From positions 1 through 64,000 of the forward strand of contig NZ_CP037864.1 in NCBI RefSeq assembly GCF_004353845.1: a stretch of 64,000 nt of DNA, read 5' to 3'. The notes under the pieces are model-generated. The model made no database searches. It saw only the letters and a program-made list of their open reading frames with translations, and was not told the DNA's origin. Numbering within the stretch: position 1 is the first letter of the stretch; each line of letters opens with the position of its first letter. Shown here piece after piece: positions 45,149 to 59,471 of the stretch. This stretch comes from Citrobacter arsenatis (GTDB lineage: Bacteria > Pseudomonadota > Gammaproteobacteria > Enterobacterales > Enterobacteriaceae). The position numbers and the translations under genes were made by a program.

Positions 45149-46541
45149 GCTTATGTCGCTCTTTAATCAGGTTGCGTCCATCTTTGGCTTTTAGCAGCAT
45201 GAACATCAGCGCAGACACGACCGTGATAGCGCCCATCGTTATAAAGGTGTAGTGGAACTGCTCGACCGTATTGGTTCCTTCCATACCTTCATAGATTCGC
45301 AAAACGGCGGCGCTGATGGCGACCCCTAAACTGATTGATAACTGCTGAGTGACGGCCAGCACGCTGTTGCCGCTACTGGCGTTTTCATCGGTCAGATCCG
45401 CTAAAGTGATAGTATTCATTGAGGTAAACTGGGTGGACATCGCCATACCTAAAATGAACAACGGTAGGATCAACATCCAGACCGGCATGGCGGGAGATTG
45501 CAGCGCGAACTGCGCAATCATCAGGCCGATAAACACCGTAACGCCTACCAGTGTGGTTCTGTAGCCGAGGCGGCGCAGCACCTGCGTCACCATTGATTTC
45601 GCCAGTATTGATCCCAGCGCCGTGGGCGCCATCATGCAACCGGCTATCAGCGCCGGGTAACCAAAGCCTACCTGCAACATCAGCGGCATTAAGAAAGGTA
45701 CGCACCCGGTACCCAGACGAGTGGCGAGGTTTCCAGCGATCCCTACAGAAAAGGTTCGGGTTTTAAATATAGGAAGCGATATCAGCGGTGTTGGATGGCG
45801 ACGCGCGTGGCGAATGTAGGCGAGCAGTAATAAAACGCTGGTAAGAATAATGCTAAGCGCTATCCAGGTTGCGACAAGCTTCTCACCGAAAAGCTCTACC
45901 CCGCTGGAAAACAACACCAGGCTCAAACCAAACAGAAAGAAACCGGTCATATCAAAGCTGCGGCGCGGCGTGGTGAAGTTCGGCATATATTTGCGTGCGT
46001 AGAAGATACCCGCCACGCCAATTGGAATATTAATCAAGAAGATCCAGTGCCAACTGGCCCATGTGACCAGTACTCCGCCCAATACCGGGCCTAAAATCGG
46101 CCCTACAAGTCCAGGCATGGTGACGAAGTTAAGCACGGGAAGCAGTTCACTGCGGGGGTAAGCTCGCAATAGTGCCAGACGGGCAACGGGCATCATCATG
46201 GCGCCGCCGATGCCCTGAATGATGCGGAAAATCACCAGTTCGCTTAGGGAGCTGGACAGTGCACAAGCCAGCGAACCCAACGTAAACAGGCTAACGGCAA
46301 TCATAAAGACGCGCCGGGTGCCGAACCTGTCTGCCAGCCATCCACTCACCGGGATAAGCATCGCCACCGTCAGGGTGTAGCTGATAATAGCCGACTGCAT
46401 GGCGAGCGGAGAGCGGTTAAGACTGTGTGCTATTGCGGGTAAGGCGGTATTGAGGATAGTGGCGTCTAGTGCTTGCATAAAAAAGGCCATGGCGGCTATC
46501 CACGGCAGCCCGGCCATACTGCGAGATTTCTTTTCTGACAT
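45114..46541 (-). CDS. hsrA: MFS transporter HsrA (YieO), DHA2 type
   Basis: A 14-helix major facilitator of the drug:H+ antiporter-2 group; the physiological substrate is unclear. The 475-residue protein has the motif C-like [20 protein letters not shown] and [13 protein letters not shown] (motif A, about 68-80). In E. coli a homocysteine-related expression phenotype was reported. It follows yieP with a one-base gap, so the GntR-type regulator and the transporter form an operon. The C-terminal coding end overlaps rbsR in the opposite direction. Confidence 0.93.
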   Translation of the reverse strand: MSEKKSRSMAGLPWIAAMAFFMQALDATILNTALPAIAHSLNRSPLAMQSAIISYTLTVAMLIPVSGWLADRFGTRRVFMIAVSLFTLGSLACALSSSLSELVIFRIIQGIGGAMMMPVARLALLRAYPRSELLPVLNFVTMPGLVGPILGPVLGGVLVTWASWHWIFLINIPIGVAGIFYARKYMPNFTTPRRSFDMTGFFLFGLSLVLFSSGVELFGEKLVATWIALSIILTSVLLLLAYIRHARRHPTPLISLPIFKTRTFSVGIAGNLATRLGTGCVPFLMPLMLQVGFGYPALIAGCMMAPTALGSILAKSMVTQVLRRLGYRTTLVGVTVFIGLMIAQFALQSPAMPVWMLILPLFILGMAMSTQFTSMNTITLADLTDENASSGNSVLAVTQQLSISLGVAISAAVLRIYEGMEGTNTVEQFHYTFITMGAITVVSALMFMLLKAKDGRNLIKERHKPKPTPAPSKQE

Positions 46542-46542
46542 A

Positions 46543-47247
46543 TTATTTATCCGGTAGCACGTTTGGTGCTATCAGCAATGCCTGACAGGCAGTGAAAGCG
46601 CGATCGCCATCGCTATCATCTATTGCATCGACAATGGCCTGGTGCAAATCCAGTTTAACTACATCGTTATAGGTAATAGAAGTAAAGTAGGTCTGGTAAA
46701 CGGAATGGAACAGTGATGCAAAGGAGATAAGGAACGGGTTCGCACTCATTTCATAGATGTGTTCATGCCAGGCGATATCAACTTCAATCCAGCGTTCACG
46801 TCTGAAGTTTCTTTTCAGCTCGACCATCTCTTCCATCAGCGTGTTGAGATGCGCTTTCTGTTCTGCCGTACCTATGGTTGCCGCCAGTAAACACGCCTGA
46901 GGCTCCAGACTGATACGCATCACCAGAAAATGTTTAATGACCTGTGGAAAATTATCTTCCGTCATCCACCAGGTGAGCAGCTCCTGGTCGAGGAAGTTCC
47001 AGTTTGCTTGCGGCATGACGCGTGTACCAATACGTGGGCGCGGTAATACCATACCTTTTGCCGTTAATGTTTTTACCGCCTCTCTTACTGCGGTGCGACT
47101 CACACCAAACTGATCGCCCAGCTCTATTTCACCAGGCAATATCGCGCCCGGCGCGTATTCACCTTTTAATATTCGCTGAGCCAGCTTTTCGGCCAGAACG
47201 TAGGACAAGTTTTTCTGTGCGGCTAGCTGTTGGGCATTTAAAGGCAT
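46543..47247 (-). CDS. yieP: GntR/FadR-family regulator YieP
   Basis: A 234-residue transcription regulator with an N-terminal GntR winged helix (about 15-80, with [17 protein letters not shown] as the recognition part) and a helical FCD effector domain. Metal-binding histidines expected in FCD domains are visible in the [11 protein letters not shown] segment. It is co-directional with hsrA with one base between them and so may control it. Its effector is unknown. It is divergent from the rRNA operon. Confidence 0.93.
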   Translation of the reverse strand: MPLNAQQLAAQKNLSYVLAEKLAQRILKGEYAPGAILPGEIELGDQFGVSRTAVREAVKTLTAKGMVLPRPRIGTRVMPQANWNFLDQELLTWWMTEDNFPQVIKHFLVMRISLEPQACLLAATIGTAEQKAHLNTLMEEMVELKRNFRRERWIEVDIAWHEHIYEMSANPFLISFASLFHSVYQTYFTSITYNDVVKLDLHQAIVDAIDDSDGDRAFTACQALLIAPNVLPDK

Positions 47248-47725
47248 GAATATTCTTCCTTACTCTTTTTCTTATTCATTAGTATGCCACCTGGAAGTGT
47301 GATTGCGGCTGCAAAAACGGCAATTTGCTTATTTTATGGCATGTTAATGGTGGTTTTGGTGAAAAAATACGCACTCGGAAAGTTATTTTAAATTTCCCCT
47401 TGTCAGCCTGAAATAACTCCCTATAATGCGCCTCCACTGACACGGAACAACGGGCTACAAGCCGCCGGGTCAGCGGAGTTCCACTGAGAACTTCGGCGAA
47501 GGAAGCGAAAATAAACGCTTGACTTCGAAGCGGGATGGCGTATTATGCACACCCCGCGCCGCTGAGAAAAAGCGAAGCGGCACTGCTCTTTAACAATTTA
47601 TCAGACAATCTGTGTGGGCACTCGAAGATACGGATTCTTAACGTCGCAAGACGAAAAATGAATACCAAGTCTCTGAGTGAACATACGTAATTCATTACGA
47701 AGTTTAATTCACGAGCATCAAACTT
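47248..47725 (+). promoter_or_regulatory. rRNA operon promoters P1 and P2 and leader
   Basis: P1: TTGTCA (47400-47405), 16-bp spacer, TATAAT (47422-47427), GC-rich discriminator; the A/T-rich sequence just upstream acts as an UP element. P2: TTGACT (47519-47524), 16-bp spacer, TATTAT (47541-47546). A boxA antitermination sequence TGCTCTTTAACA lies at 47584-47595. A hairpin GCCGCT / AGCGGC precedes it. This is the standard arrangement of E. coli rrn operons. Fis sites are expected further upstream but are not assigned. Confidence 0.93.
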
Positions 47726-49265
<1,540 letters not shown>

Positions 49266-49350
49266 CCTTAAAGAAACGTTCTTTGTAGTGCTCACACAGA
49301 TTGTCTGATGAAAAGTAAATAGCAAGGCGTCTTGCGATTGAGACTTCAGT

Positions 49351-49426
49351 GTCCCCTTCGTCTAGAGGCCCAGGACACCGCCCTTTCACGGCGGTAACAG
49401 GGGTTCGAATCCCCTAGGGGACGCCA
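49351..49426 (+). tRNA. gltU: tRNA-Glu (UUC)
   Basis: A 76-nt cloverleaf starting GTCCCCTTCGTCTAG and ending in encoded CCA, with anticodon TTC at 49385-49387. It is the spacer tRNA between 16S and 23S, as in E. coli rrnB/C/E/G. Its U34 is a target of the MnmE-MnmG pathway. Confidence 0.98.
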
Positions 49427-49648
49427 CTTGCTGGTATGTGTGAGTGAAAGTCGCCGACCTTAATATCTCAAAACTTACCTTCGGGTGACGTTTGAGATAT
49501 TTGCTCTTTAAAAATCTGGATCAAGCTGAAAATTGAAACGACACACTGTTTCATTTCTCCGTAAACAAGAAATGAAAAATGGTGTGTTCGAGTCTCTCAA
49601 ATTTTTGCAAGTCGATGATGAATCGAAAGAAACATCTTCGGGTTGTGA

Positions 49649-52555
<2,907 letters not shown>

Positions 52556-52650
52556 ACAACGCCGAAGATGTTTTGGCGAAAGAGACGCAAGATTCAGCTT
52601 GATTACAGATTAAATCGACAGACCAAAAAGGTGTGTTGATAAACAGAATT

Positions 52651-52770
52651 TGCCTGGCGGCTGTAGCGCGGTGGTCCCACCTGACCCCATGCCGAACTCA
52701 GAAGTGAAACGCCGTAGCGCCGATGGTAGTGTGGGGTCTCCCCATGCGAGAGTAGGGAACTGCCAGGCAT
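52651..52770 (+). rRNA. rrf: 5S ribosomal RNA
   Basis: 120 nt from TGCCTGGCGGCTGTAGCGCG to GAACTGCCAGGCAT, complementary ends, typical enterobacterial 5S. Confidence 0.97.
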
Positions 52771-52823
52771 CAAATTGCAGTAAACCGGGATGAATAATCC
52801 GGGTAGTGACAAAGAAATTCGGT

Positions 52824-52900
52824 GGAGCGGTAGTTCAGTTGGTTAGAATACCTGCCTGTCACGCAGGGGGTCGCGGGTTCGAGTCCCGTCCGTTCCGCCA
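52824..52900 (+). tRNA. aspT: tRNA-Asp (GUC)
   Basis: A 77-nt tRNA starting GGAGCGGTAGTTCAG and ending CCGTTCCGCCA, anticodon GTC in CCTGTCACG. It lies distal to 5S, as in E. coli rrnC. Confidence 0.98.
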
Positions 52901-52952
52901 CTTATTAGAAAATTAAGCCTGCTACCAAGCAGGCTTAATGATAAGAAAATTT

Positions 52953-53028
52953 AGGGGCGTAGCTCAGTTGGTAGAGCACCGGTCTCCAAAACCGGGTGTC
53001 GCGAGTTCGAGTCTCTCCGCCCCTGCCA
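52953..53028 (+). tRNA. trpT: tRNA-Trp (CCA)
   Basis: A 76-nt tRNA starting AGGGGCGTAGCTCAG and ending CGCCCCTGCCA, anticodon CCA in GTCTCCAAAA. With aspT it identifies this operon as rrnC-type. A perfect hairpin lies between the two tRNAs (52913-52938). Confidence 0.97.
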
Positions 53029-53033
53029 GAAAC

Positions 53034-53066
53034 AATCCTTAGCATTTTTGCTAAGGATTTTTTTTT
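53034..53066 (+). terminator. rRNA operon terminator
   Basis: Stem AATCCTTAGC / GCTAAGGATT (53034-53043, 53050-53059), six-base loop, then eight or more T residues. Confidence 0.9.
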
Positions 53067-53128
53067 ACCTGCAATTTGCGCTGTGCCTTCCTGCTGTTTT
53101 ATTCCCGGCATCCTTGCCCGTATTTTCT

Positions 53129-53965
53129 TTAGTCTTCTTCCAGAACATTCGTTCTCAGCAGATCGCAAATTAGTGCATGTTTATCGCTATTTTGCAGCCA
53201 AACTGCATATAAAGGACGTGAAAGCGTTGTACTGTCGTTAACCGCATGGAGATCGCTTTTGGCTTTGGCCCAGTTGACGGGAAGCCAGCTAAAACCCCTA
53301 ATCACAGAAAGTTGCTGCCTGGCCAGTTCTGCCGAGCTCGTGGTGAGTACCGGCACTTCATCTCCTGCAATCAATCCCGCTTCGTGTTGTTGGAAATCGG
53401 GGCCCCACTCAAGGCGTAGGTAATTCAATTCATCTTTGGTTTGTGAAGGAGAGCTGCAATAGAGCGCCAGCGTGAAATATCCCAACAGTTGGCTGCTAAA
53501 TTCATCCATTTTTGGTGTTTCGGTAGTAATCAGTAGATCAAGCTGTCGTTCATGAAGCTGCTTTACTAACGACTGGCGCTGAGCGATTCTCGCTTCAAAC
53601 TGCAGGCTAGATTGTGGCTCTTGAGATTGATACAAACGCCTCAACCAGTCATTAAGCATGCACTCCCATAGAGAGGCGCTGGCGCCAATAGAAAACTCAT
53701 TATGCCGCGAGGTATTCGCGACTTCCTTACGTGCGGCTTGCCACGTATTCATCAATGTTTCAGCGTAAGGCAGTAATTTTTCACCCGCGGCGGTTAAACG
53801 GATATTGTTTCTGTGTCGGGTGAACAGGTTTACACCCAATTGATTTTCCAGTTGTCTGATCCGAAAACTAACTGCTGATTGAGTCAAATAGAGCGCTTCA
53901 GCAGCCCTGCCAAAGTGGCGTGTCCGGCTAACTTCCAGGAAAGTTTTTAACAATTCCGTATCCAC
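53129..53965 (-). CDS. hdfR: LysR-type regulator HdfR
   Basis: A LysR-family regulator that in E. coli represses flhDC and activates gltBD. The GTG at 53965 gives 278 residues starting (M)[20 protein letters not shown], as in E. coli; the open frame extends four codons upstream to an ATG. The helix-turn-helix is [20 protein letters not shown]. The C-terminal half is the effector domain. The tail is slightly different from E. coli HdfR (ends LRTNVLEED). It is convergent with the rRNA operon and divergent from maoP. Confidence 0.93.
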   Translation of the reverse strand: MDTELLKTFLEVSRTRHFGRAAEALYLTQSAVSFRIRQLENQLGVNLFTRHRNNIRLTAAGEKLLPYAETLMNTWQAARKEVANTSRHNEFSIGASASLWECMLNDWLRRLYQSQEPQSSLQFEARIAQRQSLVKQLHERQLDLLITTETPKMDEFSSQLLGYFTLALYCSSPSQTKDELNYLRLEWGPDFQQHEAGLIAGDEVPVLTTSSAELARQQLSVIRGFSWLPVNWAKAKSDLHAVNDSTTLSRPLYAVWLQNSDKHALICDLLRTNVLEED

Positions 53966-54083
53966 AACTCGCTCCATAAAATAATTTGTCGTTATGATTT
54001 AAATCTTTTGTTTGACGCTCTGTCAAGCGTAACTAATACTCCGCGCCATAAATAGCTCGGCCAAAGAATTAGGAGCGTGCAGG
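53966..54083. promoter_or_regulatory. Divergent hdfR / maoP region (maoS locus in E. coli)
   Basis: A 118-bp gap with TTGACG at 54012-54017 as a likely -35 for maoP and a GGAG ribosome site before maoP. In E. coli the 17-bp maoS site, which organises the Ori macrodomain together with MaoP, lies near the maoP promoter. I cannot name the exact bases here. Confidence 0.45.
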
Positions 54084-54422
54084 ATGGCGGAAAGCTTTAC
54101 GACGACTAATCGATATTTCGATAATAAATATTATCCCCGCGGATTCTCCCGTCATGGTGATTTCACCATTAAAGAAGCACAACTGCTTGAGCGTCACGGT
54201 TATGCTTTCAACGAGCTGGATCTGGGCAAACGTGAGCCGGTAACTGAAGAAGAAAAACTGTTTGTTGCGGTATGCCGTGGTGAACGTGAGCCGGTTACCG
54301 AAGCTGAACGTGTGTGGTCTAAATACATGACGCGTATTAAGCGTCCAAAACGCTTCCACACGCTGTCTGGTGGGAAACCTCAGGTGGAAGGTGCAGAAGA
54401 TTACACCGAATCTGATGATTAA
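54084..54422 (+). CDS. maoP: Ori macrodomain protein MaoP (YifE)
   Basis: A 112-residue protein of the YifE family, found where Dam/MukB-type chromosome organisation systems are present. In E. coli MaoP acts with the maoS site to constrain the Ori macrodomain. It has a charged, largely helical sequence with two similar segments, [20 protein letters not shown] and [16 protein letters not shown] (about 47-82), which look like an internal repeat. The C-terminus is acidic. A terminator shared with comM follows. Confidence 0.94.
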   Translation: MAESFTTTNRYFDNKYYPRGFSRHGDFTIKEAQLLERHGYAFNELDLGKREPVTEEEKLFVAVCRGEREPVTEAERVWSKYMTRIKRPKRFHTLSGGKPQVEGAEDYTESDD

Positions 54423-54423
54423 G

Positions 54424-54448
54424 AAAAAAGGGCGAAAGCCCTTTTTTT
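54424..54448. terminator. Bidirectional terminator maoP / comM
   Basis: AAAAAAGGGC-GAAA-GCCCTTTTTTT with a GNRA-type loop, between convergent stops; the T run on the plus strand overlaps the comM stop codon. Confidence 0.85.
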
Positions 54449-55967
54449 ATGCCAGCAGTTTTTGCAAATGAATGAGTAACCTGTCTATCGCCCGGTACCC
54501 AACGGCTTCCTGTAAGTGTTGGCGAGAGATGTGATCACACTGTTCGATATCCGCAATTGTTCGCGCGACCTTTATCAGGCGCAACCAGGCGCGGATAGAC
54601 AATCCGAGATGCGCGAGCGTTTCTTCAAGCCACTGTGCATCGTCGCTGCGCAGTACGCAGTATTTATGAATATCCTGACTGTCCAGGTACGCGTTTAACT
54701 TATTTTGCCGCTGATACTGACGCTCTCGTGCTGCCATAACGCGTTGCTTCACCGTGGCGCTATCTTCCCCTTTCACCGCGCTCTGACTGAGTATGCCTGG
54801 TGGCGGTAAAGGGACTTCAAGGGAGAGATCGAAACGGTCGAGAAATGGGCCTGACAATCGATTGAGGTAGCGCAGCGTCTGTTCTGGGGTACAACGGTTA
54901 TGGTTCCCCTGATAATGGCCTGTCGGGCTTGGATTCATTGCCGCTATGAGTTGAAAGCGTGCGGGATAGGTTATTTTTGCTCTGGTACGGGACAGATGTA
55001 TCTGTCCGGACTCAATGGGTTCGCGCAGTGCATCCAGCGTGCGTCGCTCGAATTCGGGGAGTTCATCCAGGAACAGTATGCCGTTATGCGCCAGAGATAT
55101 CTCGCCTGGCGCAGGAATCGAGCCTCCACCGACCATGGCGGTTAATGAAGCACTGTGATGCGGCGAACGAAAAGGGCGTTGCTTCCACTGTTTTTGTATT
55201 CTGTCGGAATTGACCAGACTGAGTATCGCGGCACTTTCCAGCGCTTCATCGTTGTTTAGTGGCGGGAGCAGTCCCCTTAGGCGACTGGCCAGCATGGTTT
55301 TGCCCGTACCCGGCGGGCCAATGAGCAAGAGGTTGTGACCGCCAGCGGCGGTAAGCTCCAGCCCGCGTTTACCCTGTTCCTGGCCGATAACATCACTTAG
55401 GTCATCGGCTAATGCGTTGGGTGTAAAATCTGCGGATGATGGCCTGTCTAAATCATGCTTACCTTCAAGAAATGCGCATACGGCCTGCAGGTGATCGGCT
55501 ATCAGGCACCCATCGCCGTGTATCAGTCCAACTTCAGCGGCATTCTCTTTTGCGACAATAATTCTCCTGCCTACTCGAATGGCCTCGGTTGCGCTTGATA
55601 TCGCGCCGGGAACGCCACGTAACGCGCCTGTAAGCGCTAATTCACCTACCAGCTCATAAGTATCGAGGTTATGGGTTGTAAGCTGCTCAGACGCTGCCAG
55701 AAGCGCAACTGCAATAGGTAAATCATATCGCCCCCCTTCTTTTGGGAGATCGGCCGGCGCGAGGTTTATGGTTATCTTTTTTGCCGGGTATTCATAACCG
55801 CTATTAATTATCGCACTACGTACCCGATCGCGTGCCTCTTTCACCGTCGTTTCAGGCAGCCCCACCATGGTTAAGCCAGGCAATCCGTTGCTGATATGTA
55901 CCTCGACGGTTATAGCTGGCGCATTGACGCCCAGTGCGGCGCGTGTGTGAACAATCGATAGTGACAT
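54447..55967 (-). CDS. comM: Mg-chelatase-like AAA+ protein ComM (YifB)
   Basis: The 506-residue protein has an N-terminal Lon-type fold (about 1-170), the Walker A motif GPPGTGKTM (217-225), Walker B ILFLDELPEF, and a C-terminal Mg-chelatase-related domain. ComM homologues in naturally transformable bacteria are hexameric helicases that widen the heteroduplex formed on recombination. Enterobacteria like this one are not known for natural competence, so the local role is open. It is divergent from the ilv operon. Confidence 0.95.
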   Translation of the reverse strand: MSLSIVHTRAALGVNAPAITVEVHISNGLPGLTMVGLPETTVKEARDRVRSAIINSGYEYPAKKITINLAPADLPKEGGRYDLPIAVALLAASEQLTTHNLDTYELVGELALTGALRGVPGAISSATEAIRVGRRIIVAKENAAEVGLIHGDGCLIADHLQAVCAFLEGKHDLDRPSSADFTPNALADDLSDVIGQEQGKRGLELTAAGGHNLLLIGPPGTGKTMLASRLRGLLPPLNNDEALESAAILSLVNSDRIQKQWKQRPFRSPHHSASLTAMVGGGSIPAPGEISLAHNGILFLDELPEFERRTLDALREPIESGQIHLSRTRAKITYPARFQLIAAMNPSPTGHYQGNHNRCTPEQTLRYLNRLSGPFLDRFDLSLEVPLPPPGILSQSAVKGEDSATVKQRVMAARERQYQRQNKLNAYLDSQDIHKYCVLRSDDAQWLEETLAHLGLSIRAWLRLIKVARTIADIEQCDHISRQHLQEAVGYRAIDRLLIHLQKLLA

Positions 55968-56319
55968 AACCCCTCCTTATGAACGCATTATGTCGCAATA
56001 TATCGTGGCAAGATTTAACGTAATTGCGTTTTTTAGACACTGATTCCCGTATTTTCGTGTGATTTATTACTGCTTGCATGTAGCCTGGAATAACGCTCGC
56101 AAACGCTTTTGAATGACGTTTTTATTGGGGAGGGGGTTACCGCGAATCACCTGAAACGTGAAATATTTTCATTTTTGATTTTTTGTATAAAAAACAAAGG
56201 TATTTATCGAAACCGTTAACAACGTCAGAAAAACGAATAAAAAAATATCTTGTGTAAATTGCAAATTCTATGGTAACTCTTTAGGTATTCCTTCGAACAA
56301 GATGCAAGAAAATACAAAA
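55968..56319 (+). promoter_or_regulatory. comM-ilvL intergenic region with ilv promoter
   Basis: A 352-bp AT-rich gap without a supported gene. The ilv promoter probably uses a TATGGT -10 (56269-56274) with a weak -35 about 17 bp upstream; the start is then 40-odd bases before ilvL. In E. coli the AT-rich upstream part binds IHF and is supercoiling-sensitive; that is inferred here. Confidence 0.5.
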
Positions 56320-56418
56320 ATGACAGCCCTTCTACGAGTGATTAGCCTGGTCGTGATTAGCGTGGTGGTGATTATTATCCCACCGTGCGGGGCTGCACTT
56401 GGACGAGGAAAGGCTTAA
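56320..56418 (+). CDS. ilvL: ilvGMEDA attenuator leader peptide
   Basis: A 32-residue peptide starting MTALLRVISLVVISVVVIII and ending GAALGRGKA. About half its residues are Ile, Val or Leu, the three amino acids that control the operon. When charged tRNAs are plentiful the ribosome passes and the terminator at 56441-56474 forms; stalling favours the antiterminator. Sequence and position match E. coli. Confidence 0.96.
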   Translation: MTALLRVISLVVISVVVIIIPPCGAALGRGKA

Positions 56419-56440
56419 AAAACAAGCCTTAACGAACTAA

Positions 56441-56474
56441 GACCCCCGCACCGAAAGGTCCGGGGGTTTTTTTT
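56441..56474 (+). terminator. ilv operon attenuator
   Basis: GACCCCCGCACC-GAAA-GGTCCGGGGGT followed by eight T residues; the strong GC stem lies just after ilvL. Confidence 0.92.
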
Positions 56475-56504
56475 GACCTTAAAAACATACACGAGGAGCA
56501 GAAA

Positions 56505-56555
56505 GTGAATGGCAGCATAAAATTCTGTTTCTCAAGATTTACGGCGGGGATGTAA
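56505..56555 (+). CDS. ilvX: Small protein IlvX
   Basis: A 16-residue ORF between the attenuator and ilv[17 protein letters not shown], read from a GTG start at 56505. It matches the E. coli small protein IlvX, which shares the KFCFSRF core. A good GAGGAGC ribosome site lies 8-14 bases upstream. The stop lies two bases before the ilvG ATG, so translation may couple the two. The function in E. coli is unknown to me. The GTG start makes it easy to miss. Confidence 0.8.
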   Translation: MNGSIKFCFSRFTAGM

Positions 56556-56557
56556 CT

Positions 56558-58204
56558 ATGAATGGGGCACAGTGGGTGGTACATGCGTTGCGCGCACAAG
56601 GGGTTCAAACCGTCTTTGGTTATCCCGGTGGCGCAATTATGCCGGTTTACGATGCGTTGTATGACGGCGGCGTAGAACACCTGTTGTGTCGGCACGAGCA
56701 GGGCGCGGCAATGGCTGCAATTGGCTATGCCCGTGCGACCGGTAAAACCGGTGTTTGTATCGCGACTTCAGGCCCTGGTGCGACCAACCTGATCACAGGC
56801 CTTGCCGATGCGCTGTTAGATTCTGTTCCTGTGGTAGCAATCACCGGCCAGGTAGCATCACCTTTCATCGGAACGGATGCGTTCCAGGAAGTGGACGTTC
56901 TCGGTATGTCTCTGTCCTGCACCAAACACAGTTTCCTGGTGCAGTCACTGGAAGAGCTGCCGCGCATCATGGCTGAGGCTTTCGCCGTGGCGAATTCCGG
57001 TCGTCCGGGTCCGGTTCTGGTTGATATCCCAAAAGACATCCAGTTAGCCAGCGGTACGCTGGAACCGTATTTTACGACCGTCGAAAACGTAGAGGCTTTC
57101 CCGCACGCTGACGTTGAGCAGGCGTGTAAAATGCTGGCGCAGGCGCAGAAACCGATCCTGTACGTAGGTGGTGGCGTTGGTATGGCGCAAGCGGTCCCGG
57201 CCCTGCGTGAGTTTATCGCAGTAACCCAAATGCCAGTCGCCTGCACGCTGAAAGGTCTTGGCGCAGTAGATGCGGACTACCCGTACTATTTGGGCATGTT
57301 GGGAATGCACGGCACTAAAGCGGCAAATTTCGCGGTGCAAGAGTGTGATTTACTGTTAGCAGTGGGCGCGCGTTTTGATGACCGGGTGACCGGCAAGCTG
57401 AATACTTTCGCACCGAACGCCAGCGTAATCCACATGGATATCGACCCCGCGGAAATGAACAAACTGCGTCAGGCACACGTGGCGCTGCAAGGTGATTTAA
57501 ATTCTCTGCTGCCGGCATTACAGCAATCGCTGAAGATTGACGCATGGCGTCAGCACAGTGCAGAACTGCGCACAGAACATACCTGGCGCTACGATCATCC
57601 GGGTGAGGCTATCTATGCGCCGCTGCTGTTAAAGCAGTTGTCCGATCGCAAACCTGCGGACAGCGTAGTGACAACGGATGTTGGGCAGCATCAGATGTGG
57701 TCGGCGCAGCATATGACCTACACCCGTCCGGAAAATTTCATCACCTCGAGCGGGCTGGGTACGATGGGCTTTGGCCTGCCAGCGGCGGTTGGCGCGCAGG
57801 TTGCTCGCCCAAACGATACGGTAATCTGTATCTCCGGTGACGGTTCCTTCATGATGAATGTACAGGAACTGGGCACCGTAAAACGCAAGCAGTTGCCGCT
57901 GAAGATAGTCTTACTCGACAACCAGCGGTTAGGCATGGTGCGACAATGGCAGCAGCTGTTTTTCCAGGAACGTTATAGCGAAACCACCCTTACCGATAAC
58001 CCCGATTTCCTCATGTTGGCCAGCGCCTTCGGCATACCTGGTCAACACATCACCCGTAAAGACCAGGTTGAAGCGGCACTCGACACCATGCTGAACAGCG
58101 AGGGGCCATACCTGCTTCATGTCTCAATCGACGAACTTGAGAATGTCTGGCCTCTGGTGCCGCCTGGCGCCAGCAACTCAGAAATGCTGGAGAAATTATC
58201 ATGA
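56558..58204 (+). CDS. ilvG: Acetolactate synthase II large subunit IlvG
   Basis: Catalyses the first common step of valine/isoleucine synthesis; isozyme II is valine-insensitive. The gene is intact here with 548 residues, unlike E. coli K-12 where ilvG carries a frameshift. The catalytic Glu is at 47 ([10 protein letters not shown]) and the thiamine-diphosphate motif is GDGSFMMN...LLDN (from about 428). FAD-binding segments are present between. It overlaps ilvM by four bases (ATGA). Confidence 0.97.
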   Translation: MNGAQWVVHALRAQGVQTVFGYPGGAIMPVYDALYDGGVEHLLCRHEQGAAMAAIGYARATGKTGVCIATSGPGATNLITGLADALLDSVPVVAITGQVASPFIGTDAFQEVDVLGMSLSCTKHSFLVQSLEELPRIMAEAFAVANSGRPGPVLVDIPKDIQLASGTLEPYFTTVENVEAFPHADVEQACKMLAQAQKPILYVGGGVGMAQAVPALREFIAVTQMPVACTLKGLGAVDADYPYYLGMLGMHGTKAANFAVQECDLLLAVGARFDDRVTGKLNTFAPNASVIHMDIDPAEMNKLRQAHVALQGDLNSLLPALQQSLKIDAWRQHSAELRTEHTWRYDHPGEAIYAPLLLKQLSDRKPADSVVTTDVGQHQMWSAQHMTYTRPENFITSSGLGTMGFGLPAAVGAQVARPNDTVICISGDGSFMMNVQELGTVKRKQLPLKIVLLDNQRLGMVRQWQQLFFQERYSETTLTDNPDFLMLASAFGIPGQHITRKDQVEAALDTMLNSEGPYLLHVSIDELENVWPLVPPGASNSEMLEKLS

Positions 58205-58464
58205 TGCAACATCAGGTCGCCGTTGAGGCTCGCTTCAATCCGGAAACGTTAGAGCGCGTTTTACGCGTGGTACGCCATCGTGGTTTTCAGGTGTGCTCCA
58301 TGAATATGGAAGCCGCCAGCGATGCGCAGAATATAAATATCGAATTGACCGTTGCCAGCCCCCGGTCGGTCGACTTACTGTTTAGTCAGTTAAGTAAACT
58401 GGTAGACGTTGCACATGTTGCTATCTGCCAGAGCACAACCACATCACAACAAATCCGCGCCTGA
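58201..58464 (+). CDS. ilvM: Acetolactate synthase II small subunit IlvM
   Basis: The 87-residue regulatory subunit of AHAS II, which has a single ACT-type domain. It starts [20 protein letters not shown], the usual beginning, and keeps [19 protein letters not shown]. Its ATG overlaps the ilvG stop as ATGA, so equal synthesis of both subunits is likely. This small subunit is needed for full activity but does not bind valine tightly. Confidence 0.95.
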   Translation: MMQHQVAVEARFNPETLERVLRVVRHRGFQVCSMNMEAASDAQNINIELTVASPRSVDLLFSQLSKLVDVAHVAICQSTTTSQQIRA

Positions 58465-58481
58465 GCGCAAAAGGAAGAAAA

Positions 58482-59411
58482 ATGACGACGAAAAAAGCTG
58501 ATTACATTTGGTCTAATGGCGAGATGATTCGTTGGGAAGACGCGAAGGTCCACGTGATGTCCCACGCGCTGCATTACGGTACTTCTGTATTTGAAGGCAT
58601 CCGTTGCTACGATTCTCACAAAGGGCCGGTGGTGTTCCGTCATCGCGAACATATGCAGCGTCTGCGTGATTCAGCCAAGATCTATCGTTTTCCGGTTTCT
58701 CAAAGCGTTGACGAGCTGATGGAAGCTTGCCGTGAGGTGATTCGTAAAAATAACCTGACCAGTGCCTATATCCGTCCGCTGGTGTTTGTTGGCGACGTGG
58801 GGATGGGCGTTAACCCGCCTGCGGGATACACCACCGATGTGATTATCGCCGCGTTCCCGTGGGGAGCTTACCTCGGTGCTGAAGCGCTGGAGCAGGGGAT
58901 CGACGCAATGGTTTCTTCCTGGAACCGTGTTGCGCCGAACACCATCCCTACCGCTGCTAAAGCTGGTGGTAACTACCTGTCTTCACTGCTGGTAGGTAGC
59001 GAAGCGCGTCGTCATGGCTATCAGGAAGGCATTGCGCTGGATGTGAATGGCTACATCTCCGAAGGCGCAGGCGAAAACCTGTTTGAAGTAAAAGACGGCA
59101 TTCTGTTTACCCCGCCGTTCACCTCTTCCGCGCTGCCGGGTATCACTCGTGATGCGATCATTAAGCTGGCGAAAGATCTCGATATCGAAGTGCGTGAGCA
59201 GGTGCTGTCTCGTGAATCGCTGTACCTGGCCGACGAAGTGTTCATGTCCGGTACCGCGGCCGAAATCACCCCAGTACGCAGCGTCGATGGTATCCAGGTG
59301 GGCGAAGGCCGCTGTGGCCCGGTCACCAAACGCATCCAGCAGGCCTTCTTTGGCCTCTTTACCGGCGAAACGGAAGATAAATACGGCTGGTTGGATCAGG
59401 TTAATCAATAA
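58482..59411 (+). CDS. ilvE: Branched-chain amino acid aminotransferase IlvE
   Basis: PLP-dependent transaminase for the last step of Ile, Val and Leu synthesis. The 309-residue protein has the fold-type IV Lys at 160 (TAAKAGGNYLSS) and the phosphate-cup segments EGAGENLFEV and SGTAAEITPV. It lies 17 bp after ilvM and 60 bp before ilvD. The sequence closely follows E. coli IlvE. Confidence 0.97.
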   Translation: MTTKKADYIWSNGEMIRWEDAKVHVMSHALHYGTSVFEGIRCYDSHKGPVVFRHREHMQRLRDSAKIYRFPVSQSVDELMEACREVIRKNNLTSAYIRPLVFVGDVGMGVNPPAGYTTDVIIAAFPWGAYLGAEALEQGIDAMVSSWNRVAPNTIPTAAKAGGNYLSSLLVGSEARRHGYQEGIALDVNGYISEGAGENLFEVKDGILFTPPFTSSALPGITRDAIIKLAKDLDIEVREQVLSRESLYLADEVFMSGTAAEITPVRSVDGIQVGEGRCGPVTKRIQQAFFGLFTGETEDKYGWLDQVNQ

Positions 59412-59471
59412 ACATAAATTTGGGACGGCACGCACCGTCCCAATTATTAGACAGACGGGAGTTAATCAAGC

